Below, in pieces: positions 32,924 to 42,181 of a DNA stretch of 64,000 bases. A program made the translations under genes and the position numbers. The DNA comes from Flavobacterium stagni (lineage in GTDB: Bacteria; Bacteroidota; Bacteroidia; Flavobacteriales; Flavobacteriaceae). Location: the NCBI RefSeq assembly GCF_004122105.1, contig NZ_SBKN01000002.1, positions 62,001 through 126,000 of the forward strand. The letters run 5' to 3'. Position 1 is the stretch's first letter. Every line of letters starts with the position of its first letter. The notes under the pieces were generated by a model. That model ran no database searches. It saw only the letters and a list, made by a program, of their open reading frames with translations, and was not told where the DNA came from.

Positions 32924-35854
32924 TTAATACCCAAACAATTCTTCTAAAGTGATTTTTTTCACTTCACCCAGTTTTTTCAAATCTTCCAAGTTGATTCGTA
33001 TTTCTGAACCAACAATGGCATAAGTATACGCTTTATTGGCCAAATGACTTTGATGATACGCTTTCACGTCTTTCATTTGGATGCTGTCCACCTGATTGTA
33101 CATTTGTTGGCGTGCGTCAGCAGTCAATCCCAATTGTTTGGCATTTAAATAATTGAAAATGATACCGTCTTGTGTAATGCGTTCGGTTTGAATGTCTTTT
33201 TTGATTTGTGTTTTTGCCAATTCCAGATTTGCTGGTAATTCAGGCATCACGTTCAATAACTCATTCATGGCCACAGTCGCTTCGTTGAATTTGTCGGCCT
33301 GACTTCCCACATAGGCTAAGATTTGGAAGTGATCTTCAGCTTTTTGTGGTTCCATGATGTATCCGTATGTGCTGTAGGCTAAGGCTTTACTTTCGCGAAT
33401 GGTTTGGAAAACCAGCGAACCCATTCCGCCGCCAAAATAATTGTTGAATACATTCACAATTGTTTTTTGATTGGGATCGAACGCTTCTAAATTGCGAACC
33501 CAACGTGTTTCCGCTTGCACCATATCGTAGTCGGTAAACAAGACTTGGTTGGAATTTTGCGTGGTTAACGTAAACTCTTTTGCCGGAGCAGGTTTTGAAA
33601 ATTGAGTCGGTACTTTGTGTAAACCTTTTAATTTTTCTGTTAAAGAGGTTAAAGAAGCGGGTCCGTAATAAATTACCGTTTGTTCGTAGTTGTTTAGATT
33701 TTTAATACGATCGACCAATTCTTGCGCCGTAAGGGCTTCCAATTCGGTATTGCTGAACGTATTGTTGAATTTGTTCACCGGACCGTAGGTGGCATAACTC
33801 GTTAATCCTTGTAAGATGGCGCCTTTGTTGGCTTTGGCATCTTTTCTCGATTTGTTAATGCGCGCTTTTAAGGCTTTTAAAGCAGTTTCATCGGCTTGAA
33901 TGTTAGCGATAACCTCTTCATATAATTTTACGGCCGCTTCAAAATTATCCTGCAACCCTTCAATGGTCACTGTGGTATAATTTTCATTGGCATTAATGTT
34001 GAAACTACACGCGATTTTGTAAAACTCTTTCGTGATTTGTTCGGCAGATTTTTTATCTGTACCCAAGAATTGTACAAATTGAGTAGCAATACTTTGTTTG
34101 TTATCGTTCAACGTTCCGATGTTGTAACGGTAACGCAAACGGAAAATCGAATTGTCTTTGTTCGGGACATACAGCACTTCCGCATTTCCTAATTTTGCTT
34201 TTTGAATGGCGGTGTTGTAATCTAAAAATACGGGCGTAGCGGCAGTGGCTGGTAGATCATCCACCATTTTCACAAAAGCCGATTGTTTGTCGGCATTGGT
34301 TTCCACTGGCGTAATTTGTGGTTTTTCAATTTTTTGCGATTGGGGTGCATCCCCTTTGCGTTTGAAAATACACACATAATTAGTACCTAAATATTTATTC
34401 GCGAAAGCGACAATATCTTCTTTTTTAATTTTAGAAAGATTGTTCACATACGCCACTTGATCTTTCCAATCCAATTCCGAAGTAAAAGCATCCATCAAAA
34501 CACTAGCGCGTTCGCCATAACTCTCGGATTCGGTAATTTTATTTTTCTTGATGTTATTGATAATCGAAGCAATCAAATCATTGTCGAAGTTTCCTTTTTT
34601 CAAATTGTCGATTTCGCCCAATACCAAGGCTTTCACGTCTTCCAAAGATTGTCCGTTGGTTGGAGAAGCTGAAAAATACAAAACACCATAGTCAATCAAA
34701 CTGTAGGTGAAGGCGTTGGCGCGGAGCAGTTTTTGTTTTTTGACCAAATTCAAATCCAATAAACCGGCTTTTCCGTTGGTTAAAATTTGTCCTACCAAAT
34801 CAGCCAATAAGGCATCTTTGTCTTTATTTCCGGGTAGGCGATACCCGAGGGTCAAACTTTCAGCATCGGGACCTACGATTTCTTTTTGAATCGGAGCGGT
34901 GATGGGCGCTTCGGGTTCGAATTTATATTTGTCAAACGGTTTGGCTTGCATGTACCCAAACATTTTGTCAATGGTGGCAATTACTTTATCCGCATCAAAG
35001 TCACCGGATAAAATGATACCCATATTGTTAGGAACATAATATTTGTTGAAATATTTTCGGATTTCTACTAACGACGGGTTTTTCAAATGTTCAACCGTTC
35101 CAATCGTTGTCTGTAAGCCGTAATTGTGTTTTAAGAATAAATTGGAAAATAAGGTTTCAAACACCTTGCGTCCGTCGTTGTCCAGCGAACGGTTTTTTTC
35201 TTCATAAACCGCCTCTAATTCAGTATGGAAAATACGCAAAATAGGGTTACGAAAACGCTCGGCTTGCACCGTTAAATATTTGTCGATGGCACTCGCAGGA
35301 ACATCATCCGTATACACCGTTTGCTCAAATGAAGTGAAGGCATTTGTGCCTTGCGCTCCCATCGAAGTCATCATTTTGTCGTATTCATTTGCAATCGCAT
35401 ATTTACTAGCCACTCCCGAAATGGAGTCGATTTGGTGGTAAATGGCTTTGCGTTGCGCTGCATCGGTCGATTTGTTGTATTTCTCGTAAAGGGCATCGAT
35501 TTTGTCCAATTCCACTTTTTCTTTGGCCCAATCCAAACTTCCGTATTTGTCGGTTCCTTTGAACAACATGTGCTCAAGATAATGCGCCAATCCGGTATTG
35601 GTAGCCGGGTCGGTTTTACTTCCTGCTTTCACTGCCACATAAGCTTGGATACGCGGATCTTTGTTGGTCGGACTCAAAATTACCGTCAAGCCATTTTTTA
35701 AGGTGTAAAAACGGGCTTTCATCGGATCGTTGGTCACGTATTTGTACTTGTAGCCACCCGATTCAGCTTCTTTCCATTGGAAGCCCGTTTGCTGGCCAAA
35801 TACTACTGCCGAAACGGCTAGGAAAAATAAGGTAAGGTTTAGTTTGTTTTTCAT
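32924..35854 (-). CDS. M16 family zinc metallopeptidase, exported
   Basis: 976 aa with a signal peptide (1-21, LTLFFLAVSAVVFGQ). It is a two-half insulinase-like peptidase of the periplasm. The inverted zinc motif HYLEH is at 91-95 (GLAHYLEHMLFKGT), with the third ligand in FHTELEAVYEEKNRSLDN (about 210-220). FNKYYVPNNMGIILSGDFD follows in the first half. The second half (about 520-976) lacks an HxxEH and serves as the closing domain, with RESKALAYSTYGYI at the substrate-binding end. It degrades peptides inside the closed chamber; the specific substrate is unknown. A LolD/MacB-type ATPase gene lies 46 bases upstream. Confidence 0.93.
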   Translation of the reverse strand: MKNKLNLTLFFLAVSAVVFGQQTGFQWKEAESGGYKYKYVTNDPMKARFYTLKNGLTVILSPTNKDPRIQAYVAVKAGSKTDPATNTGLAHYLEHMLFKGTDKYGSLDWAKEKVELDKIDALYEKYNKSTDAAQRKAIYHQIDSISGVASKYAIANEYDKMMTSMGAQGTNAFTSFEQTVYTDDVPASAIDKYLTVQAERFRNPILRIFHTELEAVYEEKNRSLDNDGRKVFETLFSNLFLKHNYGLQTTIGTVEHLKNPSLVEIRKYFNKYYVPNNMGIILSGDFDADKVIATIDKMFGYMQAKPFDKYKFEPEAPITAPIQKEIVGPDAESLTLGYRLPGNKDKDALLADLVGQILTNGKAGLLDLNLVKKQKLLRANAFTYSLIDYGVLYFSASPTNGQSLEDVKALVLGEIDNLKKGNFDNDLIASIINNIKKNKITESESYGERASVLMDAFTSELDWKDQVAYVNNLSKIKKEDIVAFANKYLGTNYVCIFKRKGDAPQSQKIEKPQITPVETNADKQSAFVKMVDDLPATAATPVFLDYNTAIQKAKLGNAEVLYVPNKDNSIFRLRYRYNIGTLNDNKQSIATQFVQFLGTDKKSAEQITKEFYKIACSFNINANENYTTVTIEGLQDNFEAAVKLYEEVIANIQADETALKALKARINKSRKDAKANKGAILQGLTSYATYGPVNKFNNTFSNTELEALTAQELVDRIKNLNNYEQTVIYYGPASLTSLTEKLKGLHKVPTQFSKPAPAKEFTLTTQNSNQVLFTDYDMVQAETRWVRNLEAFDPNQKTIVNVFNNYFGGGMGSLVFQTIRESKALAYSTYGYIMEPQKAEDHFQILAYVGSQADKFNEATVAMNELLNVMPELPANLELAKTQIKKDIQTERITQDGIIFNYLNAKQLGLTADARQQMYNQVDSIQMKDVKAYHQSHLANKAYTYAIVGSEIRINLEDLKKLGEVKKITLEELFGY

Positions 35855-35900
35855 AAAAATAGAATTGGTGTGTAATTAACTAAAAAAAGGAAACCCCAAC

Positions 35901-36590
35901 TTATCGGTTTGGGGTGTCGCTTTCAATGATTCCGTCTCTTAAACGGATAATACGGTGGGCATATTGTGCAATGTCTTCTTCGTGAGTAACCAAAATTACG
36001 GTGTTCCCATTGGCATGAATATCGTCAAACAACTTCATAATCTCAACGGAAGTTTTACTGTCTAAGTTTCCTGTGGGTTCGTCGGCCAAAATAATAGAAG
36101 GCTTGTTGACCAATGCTCGGGCAACGGCTACCCGTTGACGTTGTCCTCCCGAAAGTTGGTTGGGTTGGTGATCCATACGGTCAGCCAATCCCACTTGGGC
36201 CAACACTTCTTTGGCGCGTTCGTGACGATCGGATTTGGAATAACCGGCATAGACCATTGGTAACGCCACATTATCCAAAGCGGTGGTACGCGGTAACAAA
36301 TTAAAGGTTTGAAAAACGAAACCAATTTCTTTGTTGCGCACTTCGGCTAAATCGTCATCGTGCATTTTGGAAACATCTTTACCATTAAGAATATAGGTTC
36401 CAGACGTTGGCGTATCCAAACATCCCAAAAGATTCATCAGGGTGGATTTTCCCGAACCCGAAGGTCCCATCAAGGCTACATATTCTCCTTTGTTGATGTT
36501 TAAATCAATTCCTTTGAGTACATTAATGGTTTCACTTCCCAGTTGGAAATCCCTTTTGATATCGGTTATTCTAATTAATGATTCGGCCAT
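35901..36590 (-). CDS. ABC transporter ATPase, LolD/MacB type
   Basis: 229 aa, the usual size for this group. Walker [17 protein letters not shown] (about 41-56), Q-loop [13 protein letters not shown], signature [15 protein letters not shown], Walker [14 protein letters not shown] and H-loop VTHE. The GNLDS/T form and [11 protein letters not shown] are typical of the MacB/LolD/FtsE class, which power lipoprotein sorting, efflux of macrolide-like compounds or mechanotransmission. The permease partner is not next to it, so the exact role is open. A GGGG/CCCC stem just after its stop may be a terminator. Confidence 0.9.
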   Translation of the reverse strand: MAESLIRITDIKRDFQLGSETINVLKGIDLNINKGEYVALMGPSGSGKSTLMNLLGCLDTPTSGTYILNGKDVSKMHDDDLAEVRNKEIGFVFQTFNLLPRTTALDNVALPMVYAGYSKSDRHERAKEVLAQVGLADRMDHQPNQLSGGQRQRVAVARALVNKPSIILADEPTGNLDSKTSVEIMKLFDDIHANGNTVILVTHEEDIAQYAHRIIRLRDGIIESDTPNR

Positions 36591-36676
36591 GAGTATGAGT
36601 ATTCTTTGAAATGCCTAATTGCAAGTCGAAAGATAAGTAATCGTTGCCCGGATTTTGTTACAAGAAACCTAAAATT

Positions 36677-37462
36677 TTAGGTACGTAGGATAAAATGTTC
36701 TTTGGCTAATTGTTGTTCGTGGCGAAAGAAAACCAATCCCCATTGAAAGGTGTCGATGGTTACAGTTACCGCGGGATGGTTTTTAATGGTTTCCCAAGCT
36801 TCTTCCATGTCGGATGACCAATGAATATCATCAAAAATCCACACGGAATCGTTGGTGGCTGTGGGCAATAACTGTTCGAAATACGCTAAGGTGGCGGCTT
36901 TTGAATGGTTACCGTCAAAGTAAATACAGTCAAATTGTGTAGTGGCTTCCAAGGCATTCAAGTAAGCCGAAAATTCGATGGTGATCCACGCAATGGAATG
37001 GGAAGAGGGAAACAACTTTTGGAATTCAGATTGAGCGATACGTTGCGTATTTGGGCAACCTTCGAGGGTAATCAATTGGGCGTTGGACTTCCCCAAATGC
37101 AGGGCTGCAGTTGCTAGTCCGAGGGAAGTGCCAATTTCCAATACCGATTCCGGTTGAAAATACTGTGCGAGTCGGAATAACAATTGTGCTCTTTTGGGCG
37201 AAATTCCTGCGTTTTTCGCAATGGCATTTATCGCTCGCGTATTGGTTTTGAACACCCGCGAGCCCGCACCGAAGTCGGTTACTTCAATGGTGTTGGAGTT
37301 TTTTAAAAGTTGGTTTCGGTAGCTAGCGAGTTTTTCATACGCGGGGTATTTTTTTTTATCATAAAAACATTGGGTCACCAAATCAAATACAAACGGCGAA
37401 TGGACTCCATGTTCGTTTTTGGAGTGCCATAAGAATTGGATGTATGCTAAAATTTGGTTCAT
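36677..37462 (-). CDS. SAM-dependent methyltransferase (class I, O-methyltransferase-like)
   Basis: 261 aa. SAM-binding motif I is VLEIGTSLGLATAAL (about 112-126), followed by the acidic end of strand 2 in ITLEGCPNTQRIA, and FDCIYFDGNHSKAATLAYFEQLLP (about 175-200), which matches the catalytic strand of O-methyltransferases and catechol-type enzymes. The region before motif I (EHGVHSPFVFDLVTQCFYD) is typical of a Flavobacteria-specific subgroup. Substrate unknown. Heptamer repeats lie between its start and the end of the ABC-F gene. Confidence 0.8.
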   Translation of the reverse strand: MNQILAYIQFLWHSKNEHGVHSPFVFDLVTQCFYDKKKYPAYEKLASYRNQLLKNSNTIEVTDFGAGSRVFKTNTRAINAIAKNAGISPKRAQLLFRLAQYFQPESVLEIGTSLGLATAALHLGKSNAQLITLEGCPNTQRIAQSEFQKLFPSSHSIAWITIEFSAYLNALEATTQFDCIYFDGNHSKAATLAYFEQLLPTATNDSVWIFDDIHWSSDMEEAWETIKNHPAVTVTIDTFQWGLVFFRHEQQLAKEHFILRT

Positions 37463-37494
37463 AGTTTTACGACTGTTTTCTTCAATTACTGCAC

Positions 37495-37548
37495 ACTGAA
37501 TACTGATTACTGATTACTGATTACTGATTACTGTATACTGCCAACTGC
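37495..37548. repeat. Heptanucleotide repeat array (ACTGATT)
   Basis: Seven or eight units of ACTGAATT/ACTGATT type between the methyltransferase start and the ABC-F stop. In reverse complement the units are AATCAGT and ATTCAGT, the same family as the array at 4620-4719, in opposite orientation. Confidence 0.8.
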
Positions 37549-39414
37549 TCACGATTCCATCTTCGCAGAAAGTTCAAACCAGCGTTCTTCTTTCTCTTCC
37601 AAGGATTTGATAATTTTTTGCAATTCCAATGCTTTGGATTCAATCGCGTCAGGGGCGAGCGAACCTTCAGTGAATTGCTGTTCGATTTGTTTTTTGGTGT
37701 ATTCTAAATCTTTGATTTCGCGTTCAATTTTCTGGAATTCCTTTTGTTCGTTAAAGGTCAAGCCTTGTTTTACTTGCTTTTCTTTCCAATTTTTGGCCGT
37801 GTTGCCGTCTGTTTTCTCCTCTTTCTCAGGAGCAGCACTGTCTTCATAAGCCCGAAAATCGGAGTAGTTGCCCGGAAAATCTTCAATTTCACCTTGTCCT
37901 CGGAAGACAAATAAATGGTCGACAATTTTATCCATGAAATAGCGGTCATGGGAAACGACCAATAGACAGCCGGGATAATCCAACAAGAAATTTTCCAACA
38001 CATTCAAGGTCACAATGTCCAAGTCGTTGGTGGGTTCGTCCAGAATCAAAAAGTTAGGGTTCTGAATCAACACGGTACATAAATACAAGCGTTTGAGTTC
38101 GCCCCCACTTAATTTCTCTACATAATCGTGTTGCTTTTTACGGTCAAATAAAAAGCGTTCGAGTAAGCCTCCAGCAGAGATGGTCCGACCTTTGGTCAGC
38201 GGAATGTATTCGCCGTATTCTTTAATGATATCGATGACTTTTTGTTCCGGTTTGGGGTTGATACCACTTTGGGTGTAATAGCCAATTTTAATGGTGTCAC
38301 CAATCACCACTTTTCCGCCATCGGGTTGCAGTGTTTGGGTTAAAATATTTAAAAAGGTCGACTTGCCGGTTCCATTTTTTCCAATAATTCCGATGCGTTC
38401 GCCGCGATTAAACGTGTAATCGAAACCGTCCATGATGATTTTATCTTGGAACTTTTTGGACACTTTGTGTAATTCGACCACTTTGCTGCCCATGCGTTCC
38501 ATGTTGATTTCCAGTTCCATCACGTGTTCCTTCCGACGGGAATGTGCTTTTTCTTTAATCACATAAAAGTCGTCGATACGCGATTTGGACTTGGTCGTAC
38601 GGGCTTTGGGTTGACGGCGCATCCAATCCAATTCTTTGACAAAAAGGTTTTTTGCTTTTTCAACCGAAGCATTTTCACTGGCGATGCGTTCTTCTTTTTT
38701 CTGTAAATAATAGGAGTAATTCCCTTTGTATTGGTAGAGTTTGCCGTTGTCTAGTTCGATGATTTCATTGCACACCCGTTCCAAGAAGAAACGGTCGTGC
38801 GTCACCATGAACAGCGTCATATTTTCTTTAGCAAAATAATTTTCCAACCATTCGATCATTTCCAAATCCAAGTGGTTGGTGGGTTCGTCCAAAATCAATA
38901 AATCGGGACGGTTAATCAAAATGATGGCGAGTGCCAAGCGTTTCTTTTGTCCCCCCGATAGATTTTTGACTTTCAATTTCAAATCGTCGAGTTTGAGTTT
39001 GAACAAAATCTGTTTGTATTGTGTTTCAAAGTCCCACGCATTATGCCGCTCCATGTTTTCAAAAGCCTTTTGGTAGGCTTCTTCGTCTTCCGGGTTTTCG
39101 AGCGCTTTTTCGTACTGTTCGATGATTTTTAGCGTATCGTTATCGCTAGCGAAAATACTTTCCTCGATGGTGAGTTCGGGTTGCAAATTGGGTTCTTGCG
39201 ACAAAAACGCCATTTTGATGTCTTTGCGCATCACGATTTGGCCTGCATCTGGAGTGTCTTCACCGGTGATCATTTTGAGTAAAGACGTTTTCCCTGTTCC
39301 GTTTTTGGCCACAAAAGCAATCTTTTGGTCTTTGTTGATCCCAAAGGATAAGTTTTCAAAAAGGGTGCGTTCACCGTAGGATTTGGCAATATTTTCTACC
39401 GATAAGTAATTCAA
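37549..39414 (-). CDS. ABC-F family ATPase, Uup/Ettu-like
   Basis: 621 aa with two ATP-binding cassettes and no membrane segment. First Walker A VAKNGTGKTSLLKMI (about 35-49), signature LSGGQKKRLALA, Walker B LLILDEPTNHLDLE. Second Walker A IGKNGTGKSTFL (about 345), signature LSGGELKRLYL, Walker B FLILDEPTNDLD. Between them lies the P-site tRNA-interaction motif region RRQPKARTTKSKSRIDDFY (about 270-290). The C-terminal part (about 540-621) is a coiled coil, as in Uup. Such proteins act on the ribosome or on DNA-like substrates. The start codon is TTG (39414), before NYLSVENIAKSYGERTLF. Confidence 0.92.
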   Translation of the reverse strand: MNYLSVENIAKSYGERTLFENLSFGINKDQKIAFVAKNGTGKTSLLKMITGEDTPDAGQIVMRKDIKMAFLSQEPNLQPELTIEESIFASDNDTLKIIEQYEKALENPEDEEAYQKAFENMERHNAWDFETQYKQILFKLKLDDLKLKVKNLSGGQKKRLALAIILINRPDLLILDEPTNHLDLEMIEWLENYFAKENMTLFMVTHDRFFLERVCNEIIELDNGKLYQYKGNYSYYLQKKEERIASENASVEKAKNLFVKELDWMRRQPKARTTKSKSRIDDFYVIKEKAHSRRKEHVMELEINMERMGSKVVELHKVSKKFQDKIIMDGFDYTFNRGERIGIIGKNGTGKSTFLNILTQTLQPDGGKVVIGDTIKIGYYTQSGINPKPEQKVIDIIKEYGEYIPLTKGRTISAGGLLERFLFDRKKQHDYVEKLSGGELKRLYLCTVLIQNPNFLILDEPTNDLDIVTLNVLENFLLDYPGCLLVVSHDRYFMDKIVDHLFVFRGQGEIEDFPGNYSDFRAYEDSAAPEKEEKTDGNTAKNWKEKQVKQGLTFNEQKEFQKIEREIKDLEYTKKQIEQQFTEGSLAPDAIESKALELQKIIKSLEEKEERWFELSAKMES

Positions 39415-39492
39415 AATTCGAGGATTTTAGTTGGCAATTTTGCGGTACAAAAGTAACGGATTGATGGGCAATCACCAATTTTATTTCAGCGG

Positions 39493-39521
39493 TTGATTAT
39501 TACGGGCAATCTGTATCTTTG
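39493..39521 (+). promoter_or_regulatory. Promoter of the glycosyltransferase gene, near leaderless
   Basis: TTG at 39493-39495, an 18-base spacer and TATCTTTG at 39514-39521 fit the Bacteroidota consensus exactly. The predicted start lies within a few bases of the ATG at 39526, so the mRNA would have almost no leader. Confidence 0.75.
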
Positions 39522-39525
39522 TGGC

Positions 39526-40665
39526 ATGCAACTCTCCGTCGTCATTTTAAACTACAAGGTGCGGTACTTTTTGGAACAATGTTTATACAGTGTTCAAAAA
39601 GCTACGGCGGGATTGGAAGCAGAAATCATTGTAGTCGATAATGCATCGTCCGATGACAGTTGTGCGATGGTTCGGGAACGTTTTCCGGAGGTCAAGTTAA
39701 TCGCCAATTTAGAGAATTACGGTTTTCCAAAAGGCAATAATATAGGTGTGGCCGAAGCCAAAGGAAAGTACCTGTGCATTTTGAATCCCGATACCGTGGT
39801 GGCCGAAGATACCTTTACCAAGATTTTTTCGCATTTGGCATCCCATCCCGATTTGGAAGCAAATTTAGGGATTTTAGGATGCAAGTTGATTGATGGAACG
39901 GGACATTTTTTACCCGAATCCAAACGCGGTGTGCCCACACCTTGGGTGGCTTTTACGAAGATTTTTGGGTTGTATAAATCATTTCCAAAAATCCCCGTAT
40001 TTACGAAATATTACGCCGAACATCTTACCGAAAATGAATCGGGACCTGTGGATATATTGGTAGGCGCTTTTATGGTAATGCCTCGCGAAGTGTATTTGGA
40101 GTTGGGCGGATTTGATGAAAATTGCTTTATGTACTCAGACGACATTGACTTGAGTTATCTGAGTTTGAAGTCGGGTCGCACCAATTATTACTTCCACGAT
40201 ACTACGGTGGTTCATTATAAAGGAGAGAGTACCGTTCGCGATGGTCAATACATGAAGCGTTTCCGTGAAGCGATGCAGTTTTTTTACCAGAAGCATTTTC
40301 GCCGATCTTTCCTTTTTGATGTTATGATGAAAGTTGGAGCGTTTTTGTTTTCGCTTTTCAAAACAAAACAACAGAAGAATCGTTCGGTGGCTCCTGATTC
40401 GGTGCTTGTTTTTACAAAAGATAAACTTGAAATAAAAAGTGCTGTTCCGGTTCGCTATGAAACCCATTTAGAAGTAGGAATCCCCGAAAATAAAGGAACT
40501 ATCCGGGTTATTTTTGATACCCGTTATTATACGTATCAATCCATTTTGGCCTTTATGCAAAAGCACAAAAATGAAGGCGTGCAGTATCGCAATTACCTTG
40601 CACCCTTTGATGGAATCATCGGGAGCGATAACGCAAACGATGTAGGAGGTGTCGAATTTTTATGA
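39526..40665 (+). CDS. Family 2 glycosyltransferase
   Basis: 379 aa from the ATG at 39526 (MQLSVVILNYKVRYFLEQCL); the upstream open frame is promoter. Rhamnosyltransferase-like GT-A enzyme: VVDNASSDD at the nucleotide-sugar site, the metal-binding DxD-like region in LCILNPDTVVAED, then DILVGAFMVMPREVYLELGG and ENCFMYSDDIDLSYLSLKSG, which carries the catalytic acidic residues. The C-terminal 100 residues include a short hydrophobic stretch (MMKVGAFLFSLF, about 263-274) that may anchor it to the membrane. It probably transfers a sugar in cell-surface polysaccharide synthesis. No neighbouring glycan genes are present. Confidence 0.9.
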   Translation: MQLSVVILNYKVRYFLEQCLYSVQKATAGLEAEIIVVDNASSDDSCAMVRERFPEVKLIANLENYGFPKGNNIGVAEAKGKYLCILNPDTVVAEDTFTKIFSHLASHPDLEANLGILGCKLIDGTGHFLPESKRGVPTPWVAFTKIFGLYKSFPKIPVFTKYYAEHLTENESGPVDILVGAFMVMPREVYLELGGFDENCFMYSDDIDLSYLSLKSGRTNYYFHDTTVVHYKGESTVRDGQYMKRFREAMQFFYQKHFRRSFLFDVMMKVGAFLFSLFKTKQQKNRSVAPDSVLVFTKDKLEIKSAVPVRYETHLEVGIPENKGTIRVIFDTRYYTYQSILAFMQKHKNEGVQYRNYLAPFDGIIGSDNANDVGGVEFL

Positions 40666-40704
40666 AAAATTACGAAATTCATTATATAGGCTCGGAAGAA
40701 TTAG

Positions 40705-40712
40705 TATTTTTG
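40705..40712 (+). promoter_or_regulatory. -7 box of the E2 gene
   Basis: TATTTTTG, exact TAnnTTTG match, 38 bases upstream of the ATG at 40750; start near 40717, leader about 33 bases. Confidence 0.55.
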
Positions 40713-40749
40713 CAATCCAAATTATAGAACACAACGTCACACTAATAAT

Positions 40750-42054
40750 ATGGCAAAGTTTGAATTGAAATTACCCAAAATGGGGGAAAGTGTTGCGGAA
40801 GCAACTATTACCAATTGGTTGAAAAATGTGGGCGATACCATTGCTGCGGATGAAGCGGTTTTGGAAATCGCTACGGATAAAGTAGACAGCGAGGTGCCGA
40901 GTGAAGTTTCGGGAACGTTGACTGAAATCCTTTTTCAAGTAAACGATGTGGTAAAAGTAGGTCAGACGATCGCTATTATTGAAACCGAAGGTGGCTCACC
41001 TGCTGCTGAAGCACCTAAAGCGGAAACGGCTCCTGTGGTTGCTGCTGTTGCTGCTACCGTTGAAGTGGCCAAAGAAGTGGCTGCACCTGCCGATTTTTCA
41101 GGTTCGGATAAATTTTATTCTCCTTTGGTAAAAAACATTGCCAAAGAAGAGGGAATTTCAGTAGCTGAGTTGGATACCATCTCGGGTTCGGGGAAAGAAG
41201 GACGTGTGACCAAAGAGGATATTTTAAATTATATTAAAAATAAAGGAAATCAACCCGTTGCTGCAGTGGCAGCTCCAGCTCCAGCGGTGGCAGCTCCAGT
41301 AACACCAGCTCCAGCGGCACAAGCTGTTCCTGTTTCGGTTAACGGTGGGGATGAGATTGTGGAAATGGACCGCATGCGCAAGTTGATTTCGAAATATATG
41401 GTAGAATCCGTGCAAACTTCGGCACATGTGCAGTCGTTTATTGAAGTGGATGTAACCAACATCGTGAAATGGCGCGACAAAGTGAAAAATGCATTTGAAA
41501 AGCGTGAAGGCGAGAAATTGACCTTTACACCAATTTTCATGGAAGCCGTAGCCAAAGCGTTGAAAGATTTCCCGATGATGAATATTTCCGTAGAAGGGGA
41601 GTATATCGTGAAAAAGAAGAATATCAATTTGGGAATGGCCGCTGCTTTACCGAATGGGAACTTAATCGTACCCGTAATTAAAAATGCCGATCAATTGAAC
41701 TTGGTAGGTATGGCCAAAGCGGTAAATGATTTAGGAAACCGTGCAAAAGCCGGTAAATTAAAACCAGACGATACCCAAGGAGGTACCTATACAGTTACAA
41801 ATGTGGGAACTTTCGGTTCCGTTTTTGGTACACCTATTATTAATCAGCCACAAGTGGGAATTTTGGCACTAGGTGCGATTCGTAAAGTGCCTGCGGTTAT
41901 TGAAACACCAGAAGGAGACTTTATCGGAATCCGTCAAAAGATGTTTTTATCCCACAGTTATGACCACCGTGTAGTCGATGGTGCATTGGGTGGAAGCTTT
42001 GTAAAACGTGTTGCGGATTATTTAGAAGCTTGGGATCTTAATAGAGAAATTTAG
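40750..42054 (+). CDS. 2-oxoacid dehydrogenase E2, dihydrolipoamide acyltransferase
   Basis: 434 aa, core of a 2-oxoacid dehydrogenase complex. Lipoyl domain 1-80 with lipoylated Lys44 in ATDKVDSEVP. An Ala/Pro-rich hinge follows, then the E1/E3-binding domain (about 115-155: YSPLVKNIAKEEGISVAELDTISGSG). A second Ala/Pro hinge leads to the catalytic domain (about 200-434) ending in the active-site motif SHSYDHRVVDGALGG. It has one lipoyl domain. The sequence could belong to the branched-chain, pyruvate or 2-oxoglutarate complex; family features lean to the branched-chain type, which would fit the leucine dehydrogenase at 22 kb. The E1 genes are not adjacent. A terminator follows. Confidence 0.9.
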   Translation: MAKFELKLPKMGESVAEATITNWLKNVGDTIAADEAVLEIATDKVDSEVPSEVSGTLTEILFQVNDVVKVGQTIAIIETEGGSPAAEAPKAETAPVVAAVAATVEVAKEVAAPADFSGSDKFYSPLVKNIAKEEGISVAELDTISGSGKEGRVTKEDILNYIKNKGNQPVAAVAAPAPAVAAPVTPAPAAQAVPVSVNGGDEIVEMDRMRKLISKYMVESVQTSAHVQSFIEVDVTNIVKWRDKVKNAFEKREGEKLTFTPIFMEAVAKALKDFPMMNISVEGEYIVKKKNINLGMAAALPNGNLIVPVIKNADQLNLVGMAKAVNDLGNRAKAGKLKPDDTQGGTYTVTNVGTFGSVFGTPIINQPQVGILALGAIRKVPAVIETPEGDFIGIRQKMFLSHSYDHRVVDGALGGSFVKRVADYLEAWDLNREI

Positions 42055-42070
42055 TACAACTTCATAATCA

Positions 42071-42103
42071 ACCCTTTCCACTTTTAGGAAAGGGTTTTTT
42101 TAT
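42071..42103 (+). terminator. Terminator of the E2 gene
   Basis: ACCCTTTCC/GGAAAGGGT stem with a 7-base loop and a run of seven T, 16 bases after the stop. Confidence 0.85.
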
Positions 42104-42154
42104 AGGAAATGTTTAAAAAAATAAAGGTATCGATGAACGGTACATGCAATGCCT

Positions 42155-42162
42155 TATATTTG
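42155..42162 (+). promoter_or_regulatory. -7 box of the exonuclease gene
   Basis: TATATTTG, exact TAnnTTTG match, 20 bases upstream of the ATG at 42182; leader about 15 bases. Confidence 0.6.
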
Positions 42163-42181
42163 TCCGCTTGAATACTAGAGA

